Assembly: GCF_963678635.1 (NCBI RefSeq)
Contig: NC_087068.1
Location: forward strand, 5,229,079-5,293,078
Origin: Symsagittifera roscoffensis
Taxonomy: Eukaryota; Xenacoelomorpha; Acoela; Convolutidae
DNA: 64,000 nucleotides
Reading direction: 5' to 3'
Below are positions 1 through 10,035 of the stretch, piece by piece. Below the pieces are notes generated by a model. The model made no database searches, had not been told where the DNA came from, and saw only the letters and a program-made list of their open reading frames with translations. The number at the start of each line of letters is the position of its first letter. Position 1 is the first letter of the stretch. The translations under genes and the position numbers were made by a program.

Positions 1-906
1 GTGTATGACTGTAGAGTTTAAACTATTATTTTGTGTATCGGGTAAAAATGTATTATAGTTTAATGGTGTTGCATCAATTGTTAATGGTATTACTCTTACA
101 TAATCTCTTATGTAAGATATTGTACCTATTGCTTGACTTGAGATTGATTGTGGAAAGCTTATAAATGCGGGATGAGACCATTCGGGGTCCCAAACATAAT
201 CTGATTGTTCTGTGATAGCGGTATCATCGTTCGAATTTTGGGGTCTAAAATTTTTTCTTGCTTGTGCAATTAAATCAATATTGTGTGTAAAATAATCTAT
301 TATGAACCATGCCAAAATTTTTTGTAAATCGTGTTTGGTATGTTGTGAAACGTCGTCTTTCGTGAAATTTTCTTTAATGATGTTTAAATAACTAGAGAGT
401 AGTGTGATTTCATGTCGTACTCTTAAATGTTTAGATGTTTCTGTCGGTGAGACATTTGTTAATGGGAGTTCATTTTCTAATATCGAAATATAACTATATA
501 TTATTGCGAAAACTTCATTGGTGAAAATGGAGTTTGCTCTTTGTGAGTTATGGTATTGGATGCTTTTTATATATTCTGAAAAAACTTTTGAAAATTCTAA
601 GTCAAGATCGTCTGTTTGAATAGTATATGTTCTATTATTATGGTTTGGGGAAGTGAATTCTATAGAGTAGATTCCATACTGTTGTGTTATGTTGCATATA
701 TCTTTTAGATAGTGATCTATGATTTGTCTTTTGATTTTTACATCGGGGAACTCTGTTTTACATGGACTGATTCCGGGTTCAAATAAATTTACGAGTAAAT
801 TTTGACAAAATATGTGTTGTCCTCTATCAGTATCTGCATCTACTATAAAAGGAAAGATTTCATCATCATCTGGAGTTTCGTCACCTGGGGTGTGCGTTGA
901 ACTCAT
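1..906 (-). CDS. Virus-like element ORF, at least 302 aa, 3' end outside window (gag position)
   Basis: Translating the minus strand from the ATG at 906-904 gives 302 codons with no stop before the window edge, so the C-terminus is missing. The start overlaps the end of the 155-codon ORF upstream by 26 nt. The N-terminus is acidic (DETPDDDE around residues 9-16) and the rest looks like a folded, mostly helical and aromatic-containing protein; no zinc knuckle, protease or polymerase motif is visible in this part. It is the first long ORF after the LTR and leader, which is where Gag sits in a retroelement, but I do not recognise the fold and it could equally be another structural protein. Coding is inferred from length, codon texture and its place in the element. 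Confidence 0.7.
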   Translation of the reverse strand, partial: MSSTHTPGDETPDDDEIFPFIVDADTDRGQHIFCQNLLVNLFEPGISPCKTEFPDVKIKRQIIDHYLKDICNITQQYGIYSIEFTSPNHNNRTYTIQTDDLDLEFSKVFSEYIKSIQYHNSQRANSIFTNEVFAIIYSYISILENELPLTNVSPTETSKHLRVRHEITLLSSYLNIIKENFTKDDVSQHTKHDLQKILAWFIIDYFTHNIDLIAQARKNFRPQNSNDDTAITEQSDYVWDPEWSHPAFISFPQSISSQAIGTISYIRDYVRVIPLTIDATPLNYNTFLPDTQNNSLNSTVIH

Positions 907-1348
907 TTTTCCGTTCGATGACTGTTAATATGTAATTATTAATGTGTCGAATTGGTTGATTCCAATTGTATAGATGTACTGGTTTGTGTTTGTACTGTTT
1001 TTTTATTCTTCTTTTTCCTCTTTGTGATGAATTTGAAGTTGTTTCTGAGTCAGAAAAATATAATTGATCGTGAAGTGGGCAATTTTTATCTATTGATTCT
1101 TTTAGTTTGTAAAGTTCGTCTAAACTGTTGGTTTCTGATTCTGAAAATGCGTTTCGATTTTTTGAAAATCTTTTTCGTGTTATTTGTCTTTGTTTAGTTA
1201 TTATTTTCCTCTTTAGTGTTTGTCGTTTTGTGCGAATGTATCCAACTGTTTGTGTATGAGGTGTGATTACAAGGTCGTATTTTTTGTTATCTATTTCACA
1301 ATTGTGTAAAACGATTGTTGTTTTATTTCCTAGGTTTTTAAATGACAT
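881..1348 (-). CDS. Basic 155-aa ORF between leader and the gag-position ORF
   Basis: Complete ORF of unknown function. It has a Lys/Arg-rich stretch (around residues 40-62, TKRQTLKRKIITKQRQITRK), an acidic Ser/Glu segment (FSDSETTS near residue 100) and a second basic cluster (KRRIKKQYKHK, about 112-122), a make-up typical of a nucleic-acid-binding or nuclear/nucleolar regulatory protein. Its 3' end overlaps the start of the next ORF by 26 nt, and together they form a compact chain on the minus strand behind the LTR at 2599-3008. A small accessory or leader-encoded viral protein is the best reading; a spliced first exon of a larger product is possible. No homologue recognised. Confidence 0.55.
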   Translation of the reverse strand: MSFKNLGNKTTIVLHNCEIDNKKYDLVITPHTQTVGYIRTKRQTLKRKIITKQRQITRKRFSKNRNAFSESETNSLDELYKLKESIDKNCPLHDQLYFSDSETTSNSSQRGKRRIKKQYKHKPVHLYNWNQPIRHINNYILTVIERKNEFNAHPR

Positions 1349-2277
1349 AAGGTTTAGGATGACGGATGCAAAAAGTTGTTAAGTGAATTCTAATTACTTA
1401 AACTGTTAGTCCTTACGATTTTTTGGTTAGCTTAACCTGGGTCTATTTGTTCAGGGTTGGAGAGAAAAGTATATCGATTCCGAAGAATGATTTTTACTTT
1501 CTCGTGACTAGTATAAGCTAAGGTGTTAACTTACTTAATCTTACTTAGGGGTAGTGATTGTGTTCAAGGGTTGGAGAATAGTAAATCGATCCACAAGGTT
1601 CAGGTATAATTAGAACGCGAGTAGTTCGTTAGATACTATTTTAAACTTACTAAGTCTAAGATTTATCCTGGGTCTGGTAAGAGGGGGGGTCAAGTGAAGG
1701 ATGAATAACCGAAGTTCTTCACTGTTTATCCTAATTTGAATGATTAGTTTTGTTTAAAAATTTCTATTAGTCCTGGGTTTTTAGAAAGGGTTGGATAGTG
1801 AATCGACGTTTGAGGTCGTTAGACACTAATTAAGTGGATGGGGGAGAACAAAGTTGTTCTGTTTGATCCAAGGATAAGCCTTGATGATCAAGTTTGAAAT
1901 TTAATTAAGTAGAAAATGATTTAAGATCCAAGGATAAGCCTTGATGATCTGATTTTAAATTAAGTGACTTTGAGTTTTAATAAAGTTTTAAATTTGTGTA
2001 AAGGAAAGATTTAGTGTTTTATGATGTTAGTGAGTTGATGATTGCTGTTATGTTTTAGGTGATGAAGCTGGAACAACAGGATGATTTATGATTACTAACC
2101 ATTTATTGTCATGCTACTAATTTTTATTTTTATTTTCCAATAAATATTTTTCAAACATGTTTTGTATAATACTGCAGAGTTTTAGGAGAACGATCTAAGA
2201 TCTTTTTATCAATCGTTATTGTATAATATTAATTTTGTTTAGCGCCTGAAATGATTTTGAAGAGTAACTTCAAGGTT
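1349..2277 (-). other. Non-coding leader of the virus-like element
   Basis: About 930 bp between a small leader ORF and the 155-codon ORF, without a convincing gene. It is built of short repeats: variants of ggttggagaatagtaaatcg occur near 1456, 1565 and 1779, and cctgggt recurs near 1437, 1667 and 1772. A minus-strand splice-donor-like AA|GTAAGT lies near 1535. In a retroelement this is the place for dimerisation, packaging and splicing signals. Confidence 0.45.
1865..1949 (-). repeat. Duplicated hairpin in the leader
   Basis: The 25-mer beginning gatccaaggataagccttg occurs at 1865-1889 and again at 1925-1949, identical in both copies. Each copy folds on itself (GATC and AAGG pair with CCTT and GATC around a short ataag loop). 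Two identical stem-loops 60 bp apart in the 5' leader of an LTR element resemble an RNA packaging or dimerisation signal; this is inference from position and symmetry. Confidence 0.55.
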
Positions 2278-2511
2278 TTATGTTTGCAAATGGAAATCTA
2301 AATTCATTGCAAGTAGTATTCGAAATATAAAAGTTTGTTCTGGCTTTTGCCGAACTATCATATAACTATACGGCAAGTTTCTACTTTGTCGTATGTCGTC
2401 TTTGGTTCGAGGTCTTCTTCCAATTCCGGGTAGTTCTGTTATGGTTCGGAATATTGGCTCTGATCTATTGAGTCGGAGAGACATTTCAATTAAATTATTG
2501 TCGTATAACAT
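2278..2511 (-). CDS. Short leader ORF, 77 aa, doubtful
   Basis: ATG at 2511-2509, the first ORF after the presumed primer-binding site. The product is Arg-rich and has no recognised motif. It could be an upstream ORF, the first exon of a spliced accessory protein, or chance. Its only support is position within the element's leader. Confidence 0.25.
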   Translation of the reverse strand: MLYDNNLIEMSLRLNRSEPIFRTITELPGIGRRPRTKDDIRQSRNLPYSYMIVRQKPEQTFIFRILLAMNLDFHLQT

Positions 2512-2578
2512 TTTGTAAATGTTTTTGTCTAATTTCTAATCTATTTTGGTTAATTCTAATCTAGTAAGGTCTTGTTCG

Positions 2579-2596
2579 AGACTTATGGTCGCACCA
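2579..2596 (-). promoter_or_regulatory. Candidate tRNA primer-binding site
   Basis: On the minus strand two bases after the LTR end the sequence reads TGGTGCGACCATAAGTCT. A TGG at this spot is what a tRNA 3'-CCA end needs to prime minus-strand DNA synthesis. Further out the plus strand reads GTTCGAGA, like a tRNA T-loop, at almost the right distance (one base short). The host tRNA cannot be named from the window. Confidence 0.5.
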
Positions 2597-2598
2597 GA

Positions 2599-3008
2599 TG
2601 AGTTATGACTTGTGTGTATAACTCATAGAGTAATTTCGGATAGGGTACACCGTCTGCTCGTCACGCTATCTTATTTTCGGCCGGATAGATTCGTGCAACT
2701 TCTTAGTCTAATACCGATCCTAATCTTACTCTTATACTATCTAGTCTCAGGTTGTTTAACTAGTCTCTGCTAGGCTCAATAGATCTAGGGTATACTGGTT
2801 TATTGCGGCTGCTGAAGTGCTCGGGAGAGTCCAACTAATTTCTAAGTTAAATTCAAATCTCTCTGGTGCTGAAATTACAAGTAACTTCAGCACTTACAAA
2901 TAAGTGGGTTGTTAGTTAGATGGATCATGATTGGTTAATATTAAATACTTTACATTGGTAAAACATTTAATTTATCCAATCATAAAATGTAGTTTAGATC
3001 AGGTTCCA
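2599..3008 (-). repeat. LTR of virus-like element, left copy (5' LTR), 410 bp
   Basis: Direct repeat of 57428-57829, with about a dozen substitutions and one 8-bp indel by eye. On the minus strand it starts TGGAACC and ends CTCA, the usual TG...CA. It contains CCAAT motifs near its start, an AATAAA signal (2799-2804) and a near-perfect palindrome around 2868-2895 (GTGCTGAAATTAC...). The outer end folds into a hairpin ATGAGTTAT/ATAACTCAT (2598-2626). Because the ORFs to its left are read on the minus strand, this copy is the 5' LTR of an element that leaves the window on the left. Confidence 0.85.
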
Positions 3009-3418
3009 TTACTTAAGTTTTGAAAGTAATTCTTAAAATTTTTATTCATAATACCTCATCGTAATTAAAGTTGAAATGTGCGATTACTCAGTTCTAAACA
3101 TTCGAATTGTTCTAATAGTACTTTGAACAACCTCTGGCTAAGCCATAGAACTGGTGATTACCTGAAGCGTTAGATGGGGGTTATTTACCAACCAAAATAA
3201 CCCAGAAGTTGGGAGCGGGGAATTTTATCATTTCAACCAATTTATTCTTACCGTTGTCGGGCAATGCGATACCAAATTAGAGCTTAGAGACATTCTCTAA
3301 AAGAAGACCTATTTTTTGTCTATTTTTATCTATTTTTTCTCTGAAATTTTAACTTTTTGTATGTTTATTAAAACCAGTGACAAAACAATTTTTGACATTC
3401 TTAAAATTTTGTTTGCTT
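3009..3418. other. Intergenic spacer right of the LTR
   Basis: Host flank of the left element. No ORF, RNA gene or clear repeat is visible apart from short A/T tracts. If the element inserted here, its first 4-6 bases (starting ttact) should recur beyond the far end of the element, outside the window. Confidence 0.4.
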
Positions 3419-4454
3419 TCCCAGGTTGACCAAAAATGCTAATCATACAATTTACATAGATGAAAAAATGCTAATCATACACTCTACATGCAATTCCATA
3501 AGTACAGAAAATTGCATGATTAGGGTTTTTTCATATATGGAAATTTTATGACTAGCATTTTCACATAAATTAAATAATGGAATCTTTTAAATTTAATTTC
3601 TCAAATTTTTTGGGATGTGTTAGAGGCTAAACACAAATGACTAAAATTATGGTTTGCTCAAAACTAGAGTCACCAAAGGTTTGATCTTCTTGCATTTACA
3701 ATGCATTGGATACGAACTGAATTGTATGAAAGATCTCTTTTACAAATCATATACTGAAAGCATCAAACTTTTATATTTTGGCAAATTTTGAAATTATCCG
3801 ATATTGATTGAGGACTACATAAATATGCCACCAACGAGCTTGTCCAACGTTTTTCATTTACTTTTTTCTCAGGCCATGGGTCCTTTTAACAACATTTTTT
3901 GTCGTACCGACGGATCGAATTCCGATTAGTTTATACAATGTTGCCTTGTGTAATCCTGACGATAACTAAATAAGTTGTCTTAATACTATATAAAAAAGTT
4001 CAGTAAATGAACCAATTATCATTTTCGTTCTTCCTGTTTCACAGCAAGTATCAACTGGGTTATCAGATGCTGCAAAAGATTCGAAATATTTAATACGAAA
4101 AGTTGTAGAGAAAAAAAATATGTGAAATGAACAGAAAAGAACTTAGAAAAATCGCAAAACGTTCTACTAATTTTCCGACATGGATAACTTTATCTTGTCG
4201 CCATCAAAAAAGTTCTAGTCATTCAATTTACATATTTGGAATTTATTTAATTAGCATTCTTTCGACAAATTGTTTATATTTTTTTATTTAGTACGATACA
4301 CCGACTTTTATGACATACGAAGAAAAACGTTCTTTGAAAGTTCAATGACACCGTTTTAGCAAACTGTATGGAATTTGTATGATTAGTTTTTCTGTATACT
4401 TTGCTTATGAAATTGTATTATTAGCATTTTTGGTCTATGGAAGTCAACCTGGGA
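3419..4454. mobile_element. Non-autonomous DNA-transposon-like element, copy A
   Basis: The ends are inverted repeats: TCCCAGGTTGAC at 3419-3430 and GTCAACCTGGGA at 4443-4454, extended inwards by aaaaatgctaatcatac and its complement. The block is about 1.04 kb with no ORF. Inside, variants of aatgctaatcatacaattt and its reverse complement recur roughly eight times (about 3434, 3466, 3506, 3540, 4217, 4240, 4368, 4409), so it can fold into several hairpins. A shorter copy lies at 9264-10035 in the opposite orientation. Target duplication is unclear, only TT on both sides. The structure suggests a MITE mobilised by an absent transposase. Confidence 0.7.
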
Positions 4455-6177
4455 TTTTTGCTTTTTCTCTGAGCAATTTTCAAAATACAAAATTGATTGT
4501 TCATATTTTTCTTCTGCGAAACTAAGACAACTCCAGCACTTACAGACCAGCTTATTAAAACTTTTTTCTTATATTTGTTATAGTTTTTTCTAAACACGAA
4601 GTGTGAAGGATTTTATATTCGGATGTGTTTTTGTTACTTCCGTAATTTTTTCCTGCAAAATCTTGAGCCAAAAACATCAAATTGTCCAGGTGAAAATTTC
4701 AACTTTTCTTCAGACTTGATTATCAATTTTTGATTCGTTTCCGAAAAAATCCTGTTTTCGAAAAAACCGAAAGTGTATTTTTGCTTTCTAGGCTTTTTTT
4801 GCTTTTTGCTCTTTGTCGTTGTTTTTGCTTTTTGCTCTGATTAAAAAATTCCTTGTCAAATTGATTTATTTTAAACTAAATTTACCAATTCTTTTTTTCT
4901 TATTTATGGTTTTATATACCTAGCTTTTAACCCTTCCTACTTATACATTTACGCACACACAACAGCTTTTTTTTAAACTGATTTTTAAAATTACTAGTGT
5001 CCGTATCATAATTAAAATTGACCAAATTTTTATGAATCGGAAACACATCCATGACAAAAGCAAAAATGATAGAAATTTTGGATAATTTCGCTCATGCAAG
5101 GTTAGTTTTAAGGGAGTTTTTTCAGTCGTAGAAGCATGAATGAGATAAAAAATTGGGAAGAAAAGTTGGAGGTTTTATCTCGTTTGCCTGTTATGCTCTG
5201 TTGAGTAAGAAGAAACGCTTGTTTTCTCAAAAAAAAAACATCAATCAATAGATAATCTTCAGCTAAAAATTTAAAGATGATAGAAAATCAGATGTTTGTA
5301 CCCAATTAAGCAGTTGTTTTTGTTCGAATTTTCAATTTTTTTAAATATTTTCAAGCAAAAAAAAGGCAAGTGCAAAAATTCAAAAAAGTTTCGAAATAGT
5401 TTTTGAATTAAAGTGGAACTTGGTATAGAACAGAAATCTGTTTATGAATTTTTCAAGAAACAAAAGCTCGTTAAATTTCTTTTATTTGATGGTTACATGC
5501 TAGCGGAACTTTTATAGGCTAAATTTGTACACTTATAATGGACAGTTTTTTGTCACTTATGACAGTTATTCCATGGTTAGTTTGATTTGAAATTTTGTTA
5601 GTCAACAAATTAATCTAGGGATAAACAAAAATAGGGGAATGACTGATTGAATGGTAACTTTGTTGGCAGAAAAAGTACAAAAAACAGTAAAAGATAAAGT
5701 TTCAACTTTTCTACATTTAAGTTGCAATGTATACAGACAAACAACAATGCAAATTTTTAATGTTAGGGCGGATATGTAGACTAGCGAGTTATTTATGAGA
5801 AGAATTTGAAACAATTTCTGGCAACAAGGCCTATCAACTATCTCCAGTTAGCAGCAAAACAAGTGCTAAACAACAGTTGAACTAGAGATCATTTGAAATT
5901 AGTAAATCAATTGCTTTTATATGGAACACCAACCGCTTATCGAGGTCTGATCTTGTGAGATGACATCGCATGATAACACCCGACTTTGCACAATATCCAA
6001 TCATGTTCTTAAAATGAAACAAAAAACGGGAAAAGACTTTTCTAAGAAAGAAAAAACATTTCTCTGAAACCCAGTTTTACCATGTACCATAGAAGTTTTC
6101 TGAGAACAATATCAGTAACTTTTTATTCTTTTTTATTCTGTTTTGATTTTCTACTCTCCACTATCCTTGAAACTAAC
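4455..6177. other. AT-rich intergenic stretch
   Basis: No convincing gene. Short open frames here (for example around 5602-5814) lack motifs and coding texture. The sequence consists of A/T homopolymer runs and phrases such as 'ttttgctttttgctctttgtcgtt'-like simple repeats near 4790-4840. Nothing else seen. Confidence 0.4.
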
Positions 6178-6377
6178 NNNNNNNNNNNNNNNNNNNNNNN
6201 NNNNNNNNNNNNNNNNNNNNNNNNNNNNNNNNNNNNNNNNNNNNNNNNNNNNNNNNNNNNNNNNNNNNNNNNNNNNNNNNNNNNNNNNNNNNNNNNNNNN
6301 NNNNNNNNNNNNNNNNNNNNNNNNNNNNNNNNNNNNNNNNNNNNNNNNNNNNNNNNNNNNNNNNNNNNNNNNNNNNN
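6178..6377. other. Assembly gap, 200 Ns
   Basis: Exactly 200 undetermined bases, a conventional gap filler, so the true distance is unknown. Open frames that run through it have no meaning. Confidence 0.99.
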
Positions 6378-6606
6378 GCAGATGCGAAAAAACTGTCTGC
6401 CAATCCCTCAACGAACCAGTTTCCTTCAGCACCCGACAGAGCTTGAAACAAAATTGGTTTTCAATGCACCACTGCTCATACACTTCATCAATGAATTCAC
6501 AAATTTCTACACGGTTGATTCCATGCCACATACAATCAGCATGTGTTGTCAAGGATGTGTAATCTGGCAATTTACGACAAGGTAACATATCTGGAGCATC
6601 TTACTA
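6378..6606 (-). CDS. Possible host exon cut by the assembly gap
   Basis: On the minus strand an open frame of about 70 codons runs from near 6606 into the gap. Its translation has a natural-looking composition with five to six Cys and several Trp (for example HADCMWHGINRVEICEFIDE and VYEQWC), unlike the surrounding A/T-rich noise. An in-frame stop lies just upstream, so if real it would begin at an internal splice acceptor or at the ATG near 6588. The plus-strand frames over the same bases look less protein-like. Function unknown; the downstream part is lost in the Ns. Confidence 0.35.
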
Positions 6607-6661
6607 AGACATATTTTCCATACTTTGAGTTAAACAACTGTGTATATTATAATGCTCGGTA

Positions 6662-6865
6662 TCAAGAAGCTCGGTTCTTTTGTTGTGGACAATGTTGTGA
6701 AGAGTCTGTTATTGCCAACTTTTGCATTGGTTGTGTCAAACCAGTCTGCTCTTGTTGAGAGTCAACATCATCGAGCTCTTCTTTACCATCAATCTCATCA
6801 GTGAATTCAAAGTAGGACGGGGGACGTGCTTGTGAATTATATTTCCTCATCCGACTGCTATTTCA
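6662..6865 (-). CDS. Possible terminal exon, acidic product
   Basis: Minus-strand open frame ending in TGA at 6662-6664, about 62 codons from the ATG at 6850. It is Gln/Glu/Asp-rich (FEFTDEIDGKEELDDVDSQQ), which could be an acidic protein tail. An AG just upstream (near 6858) could be a splice acceptor. The opposite strand carries a Cys-rich frame, so the coding strand is uncertain. No family recognised. Confidence 0.22.
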
Positions 6866-7219
6866 ACTACAGGCCGAAACTCCAGTTTCTGTAGACCTTC
6901 TTGCACAAACGAAAAATGATTAAAAAACATCTGTCTTAAATCAAAACCTTCTCCTAAGAAATTTATTGTATTTTGGTGTTTGTTAGTCACAAAGACTAGT
7001 TCAATAATGCACTCGACACAAGTTTCCGGTCAAATGTTGCACTCAGTTTTGTGCTTGGGAGTGCAATATTTGACCAGATGCATTAATTAAAAGCTCGATG
7101 CAACCTCGATAGATTATACATACAACATCTTTTCTGCAGTGCTCATTGAAGGTTGGCAAAAACGGAAGCAAAAGTCTCTGATATGAGCAGATAGCAAGAC
7201 ATTATCTTGTAAACCTAAA

Positions 7220-8653
7220 ATGTTTCAAACTACGATAACAAAACTAGTCTTTTTATCCCTATCTTGGAAGCTGGCTCATCCCGGTTGCGTAATGGTAATG
7301 AATACGGCGACAAGTTGCTTGTTAACACAATCAGATGCAACGCAAGTGCCTGTGATGGAAGTCTTTGAAGATCAAGTGGAATTTGTTAGTGACAATTTTC
7401 AAGTAATGTATTCACCTCGTGTAATTACGTTTCCTAAATTTGCCAACTATCAAGGAGAACAAAAGATATACATATCGATCCAAATTCGAAGTCCGGGTCT
7501 AGCCCAAGTAGAAAAATTAGTTTCTGCGATTTTTGGCTTAGGTTATGTTATATACGACTTTAATCTTAATAACATGTCGAGAGCTAGCCAGCAAGACATT
7601 AAAAAAGCATTGGGCATAGCGGCAAATTTCTTGTTCAGTCTCAACATCAGGAGATCCTTTTCTTCAAACACGTCTGAAGTCCTGGATCTGTCGCAATTGA
7701 GCTTCCCCAACATGACTGACATCAATATCATTAACTCGGGAATCGCCATTCGCTATCCTTTGGTTTTGACAAACTTGTCCCTTTTTAATTGTGAAGAGAA
7801 CACGCTGGCGAACCAGGAGAGACTTGTTTTGGTTTTTGGAAACAAAACTGAGAAGTATTCGGGAGCACGACAAATCAATCTCAAATACTCAGATGGCAAA
7901 AAGTTTTACCCCGAAATCGTCCAAGCTGCTGGTGTCACAGGATACAAGTTATACCTGAAAATATTTGATGACTTTATGCTGAATAACAACTCCAATTTTC
8001 TCCAGAAAGAATCCACGGCTCGAGCTGGTTACGTCAAACAGCTGTATTTTCCCAAAAATCTCGAGCGCATCGAATTCGGTACTATTTCTAACTCTACGTT
8101 CATATTCATAGTTCAACTCGGGTACTGTATTGATTTCAAAACTACAAAATGTCAGATAAAAGCATCTTTTGACACCCAAAGTAAAAAAGACAATTGGCTC
8201 GCTGGAAATTGTACGAATACTGGGAGTTTATGTGAATTTTGTTTAATGCATCAATACGGTTTTCATTACGAAAAAGACAACATAAACGAAATTTGCGCAC
8301 AAACAAACTCGGACGCGTTGAGTCTAGGTCAGATGAAACAATGTTATTGGCAACCTTTTCCCCCACTTCCAGCAGAACTGGAAAATAAAAGTCTGGTGCC
8401 GCCAGTTTTGGACAATAATGCTTTGGATGGTTGTTTCTGCCCCCCTGATGACGTGAACTTCATCCCAAGTTCACCGATCGACGCGGATAAAATTTGTGGC
8501 TACATAACAGCAACAACTGCAACAATTCAGTCAGAACTGTCCACTGCCGAATCTTCAAGGTCCTCCTTCACCACCTCGATCGATAAATTTATCCAATCAA
8601 CAATCACCACAATTGGCTCCGACGAAACTGAAAATACATCTCAATTTTTAAAG
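7220..8653 (+). CDS. Secreted or GPI-anchored protein, exon 1 (478 codons)
   Basis: The frame opens at ATG 7220 and stays open for 478 codons to AAG|GTATGA at 8651-8659, a good splice donor in phase 0; the in-frame stop just beyond lies in the intron. The N-terminus (MFQTTITKLVFLSLSW) is hydrophobic enough for a signal peptide. Many N-glycosylation sequons (NMS, NTS, NMT, NLS, NKT, NST, NCT) and a Cys-rich second half (about residues 320-420) point to an extracellular protein, followed by a Ser/Thr-rich stalk (about 430-475). The phase-0 exon at 42568-42726 supplies a hydrophobic C-terminus. I do not recognise the domain. An earlier non-coding or coding exon cannot be excluded. Confidence 0.75.
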
Positions 8654-9263
8654 GTATGAAGTTTTAAAGTTCAACTGAGATCTTTGGGCTCGTCCTTTAC
8701 ACTACGGAGAGATGATGTCATCACTTTGCGCGAACATTTTTCGCTATGTTGCGTTTTTGCGCGACTCACAATTCGACGCAAGTCAGAGTTTTTGGTCGCG
8801 CGGAGAATATTTCCGCGACCCAGTGCGAACGCGATATAAGTCATAAACCTCGGCCCTTGGCACCATTTCCAATTCATTGGTCAAATGGCAGTTTCATGGG
8901 ATCATAATTGAAACAAAAATTTTTTTAATATCGATGATTTTCGAAACACGCAATTTATGCTCACAAGCTGCGTATATCATCACTGTCTTTAGTGTTTAAA
9001 TACCTATGCATTTAGCTTAACACGTTTCCTTATGTGCATTTAAAAAAAAGAAAATTGTTTTAATCAGGGCAAAACCCGGACTGTTCCCATTCCCGTTTAG
9101 CGTGTCGATGGATTTTTTTTTGGGGGGGGGGGGGGGGCTGGCCAATTTTATAATAGGTGGCAACTTTGAGAACTATTAAGGGCACGCGAGCAATAAACTT
9201 GAGAACTAATATGCGTATTATATACAAATCATTTTCAGTCAATTTCACATGCTACTAAGATAG
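8654..9263 (+). other. Start of the ~34 kb intron
   Basis: Begins with donor GTATGA. A GC-richer patch at about 8725-8850 contains gcgcgactcac and related CGCGAC phrases similar to the simple repeats at 49860-50100. A 16-base poly-G run occupies 9122-9137. No gene seen. Confidence 0.5.
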
Positions 9264-10035
9264 CCTGGGTTGACCTCGATAGACTTAAAATGCTAATCAT
9301 ACAATTTCATAAACTAAGTCTATGAAAAAGTACTAGTCACGAAAATTCCATAAGTTTTGTTAAAATGGTGTCATCGAATTTTCAAAGACTTTTTTCTTGT
9401 TTTGTCATAAAAGTCAGTGAATCGTTAAAATAAAAAAAATAAAAAAAAAGTTTTTTACCAAAAAAATGCTAATTATACTATTACATCATATGGAAATTGT
9501 ATGACTAGCTATTTTTTGATGGCGTTAACATCAATTTATTTTTATAGTTTCTAAATTGCCCCCAAAAAATTTTTTTTTTCTGTTTATCTCGATGAATTTA
9601 TTCAAACACGCTAAAAACACCTATTTCTCTTGAATGGCATGCTGCTGTATGCCTGGGTTAATGCCTGATTGACTAACAACCAGACAATTTTATGATTTCA
9701 TTATATCATTTGCGTAAGACAATTCCAACAATTCAGGTCGTTTCTATTGCATTGTATATGCAAAACGGCAAAACCTTTGGTGACTCCAGGTTTGAGAAAA
9801 CCAAATTCTTTGTCAATTGTATTCGGTGACAAAGACGACCCAGAAAGTTTGAGAGAAGTTGAAGCTCAAAAGACTTATTTTTTCGCTTATGGAAAAATGC
9901 TAATCTAACATATTTGAAACACTAATGATAGACATTTCATGCAATTTTCTATGCTTATGGAACTGCATGAAATGTGCATGATTAGTTTCTTCCATTTATA
10001 AAAAGTATATGGCTAGCATTTTTGATCAACGCGGG
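9264..10035. mobile_element. Non-autonomous DNA-transposon-like element, copy B (inverted, shortened)
   Basis: This block aligns to the reverse complement of 3419-4454 over both ends: it starts CCTGGGTTGACC...aaaatgctaatcatac and ends ...ctagcatttttgatcaacgcggga. It is about 770 bp, so it has lost internal sequence relative to copy A, and its terminal repeats are more decayed. It lies in the intron of the secreted-protein gene, just ahead of the macrosatellite. Confidence 0.65.

Noticed and set aside
6082-6588. Open frames on both strands across the gap
   Set aside because: They are open only because Ns were translated as X; the lengths are meaningless.
9122-9137. Poly-G run as a regulatory G-quadruplex
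   Set aside because: A single homopolymer run in an intron; most likely slippage or a sequencing artefact. Similar runs occur at about 39242 and 42004.
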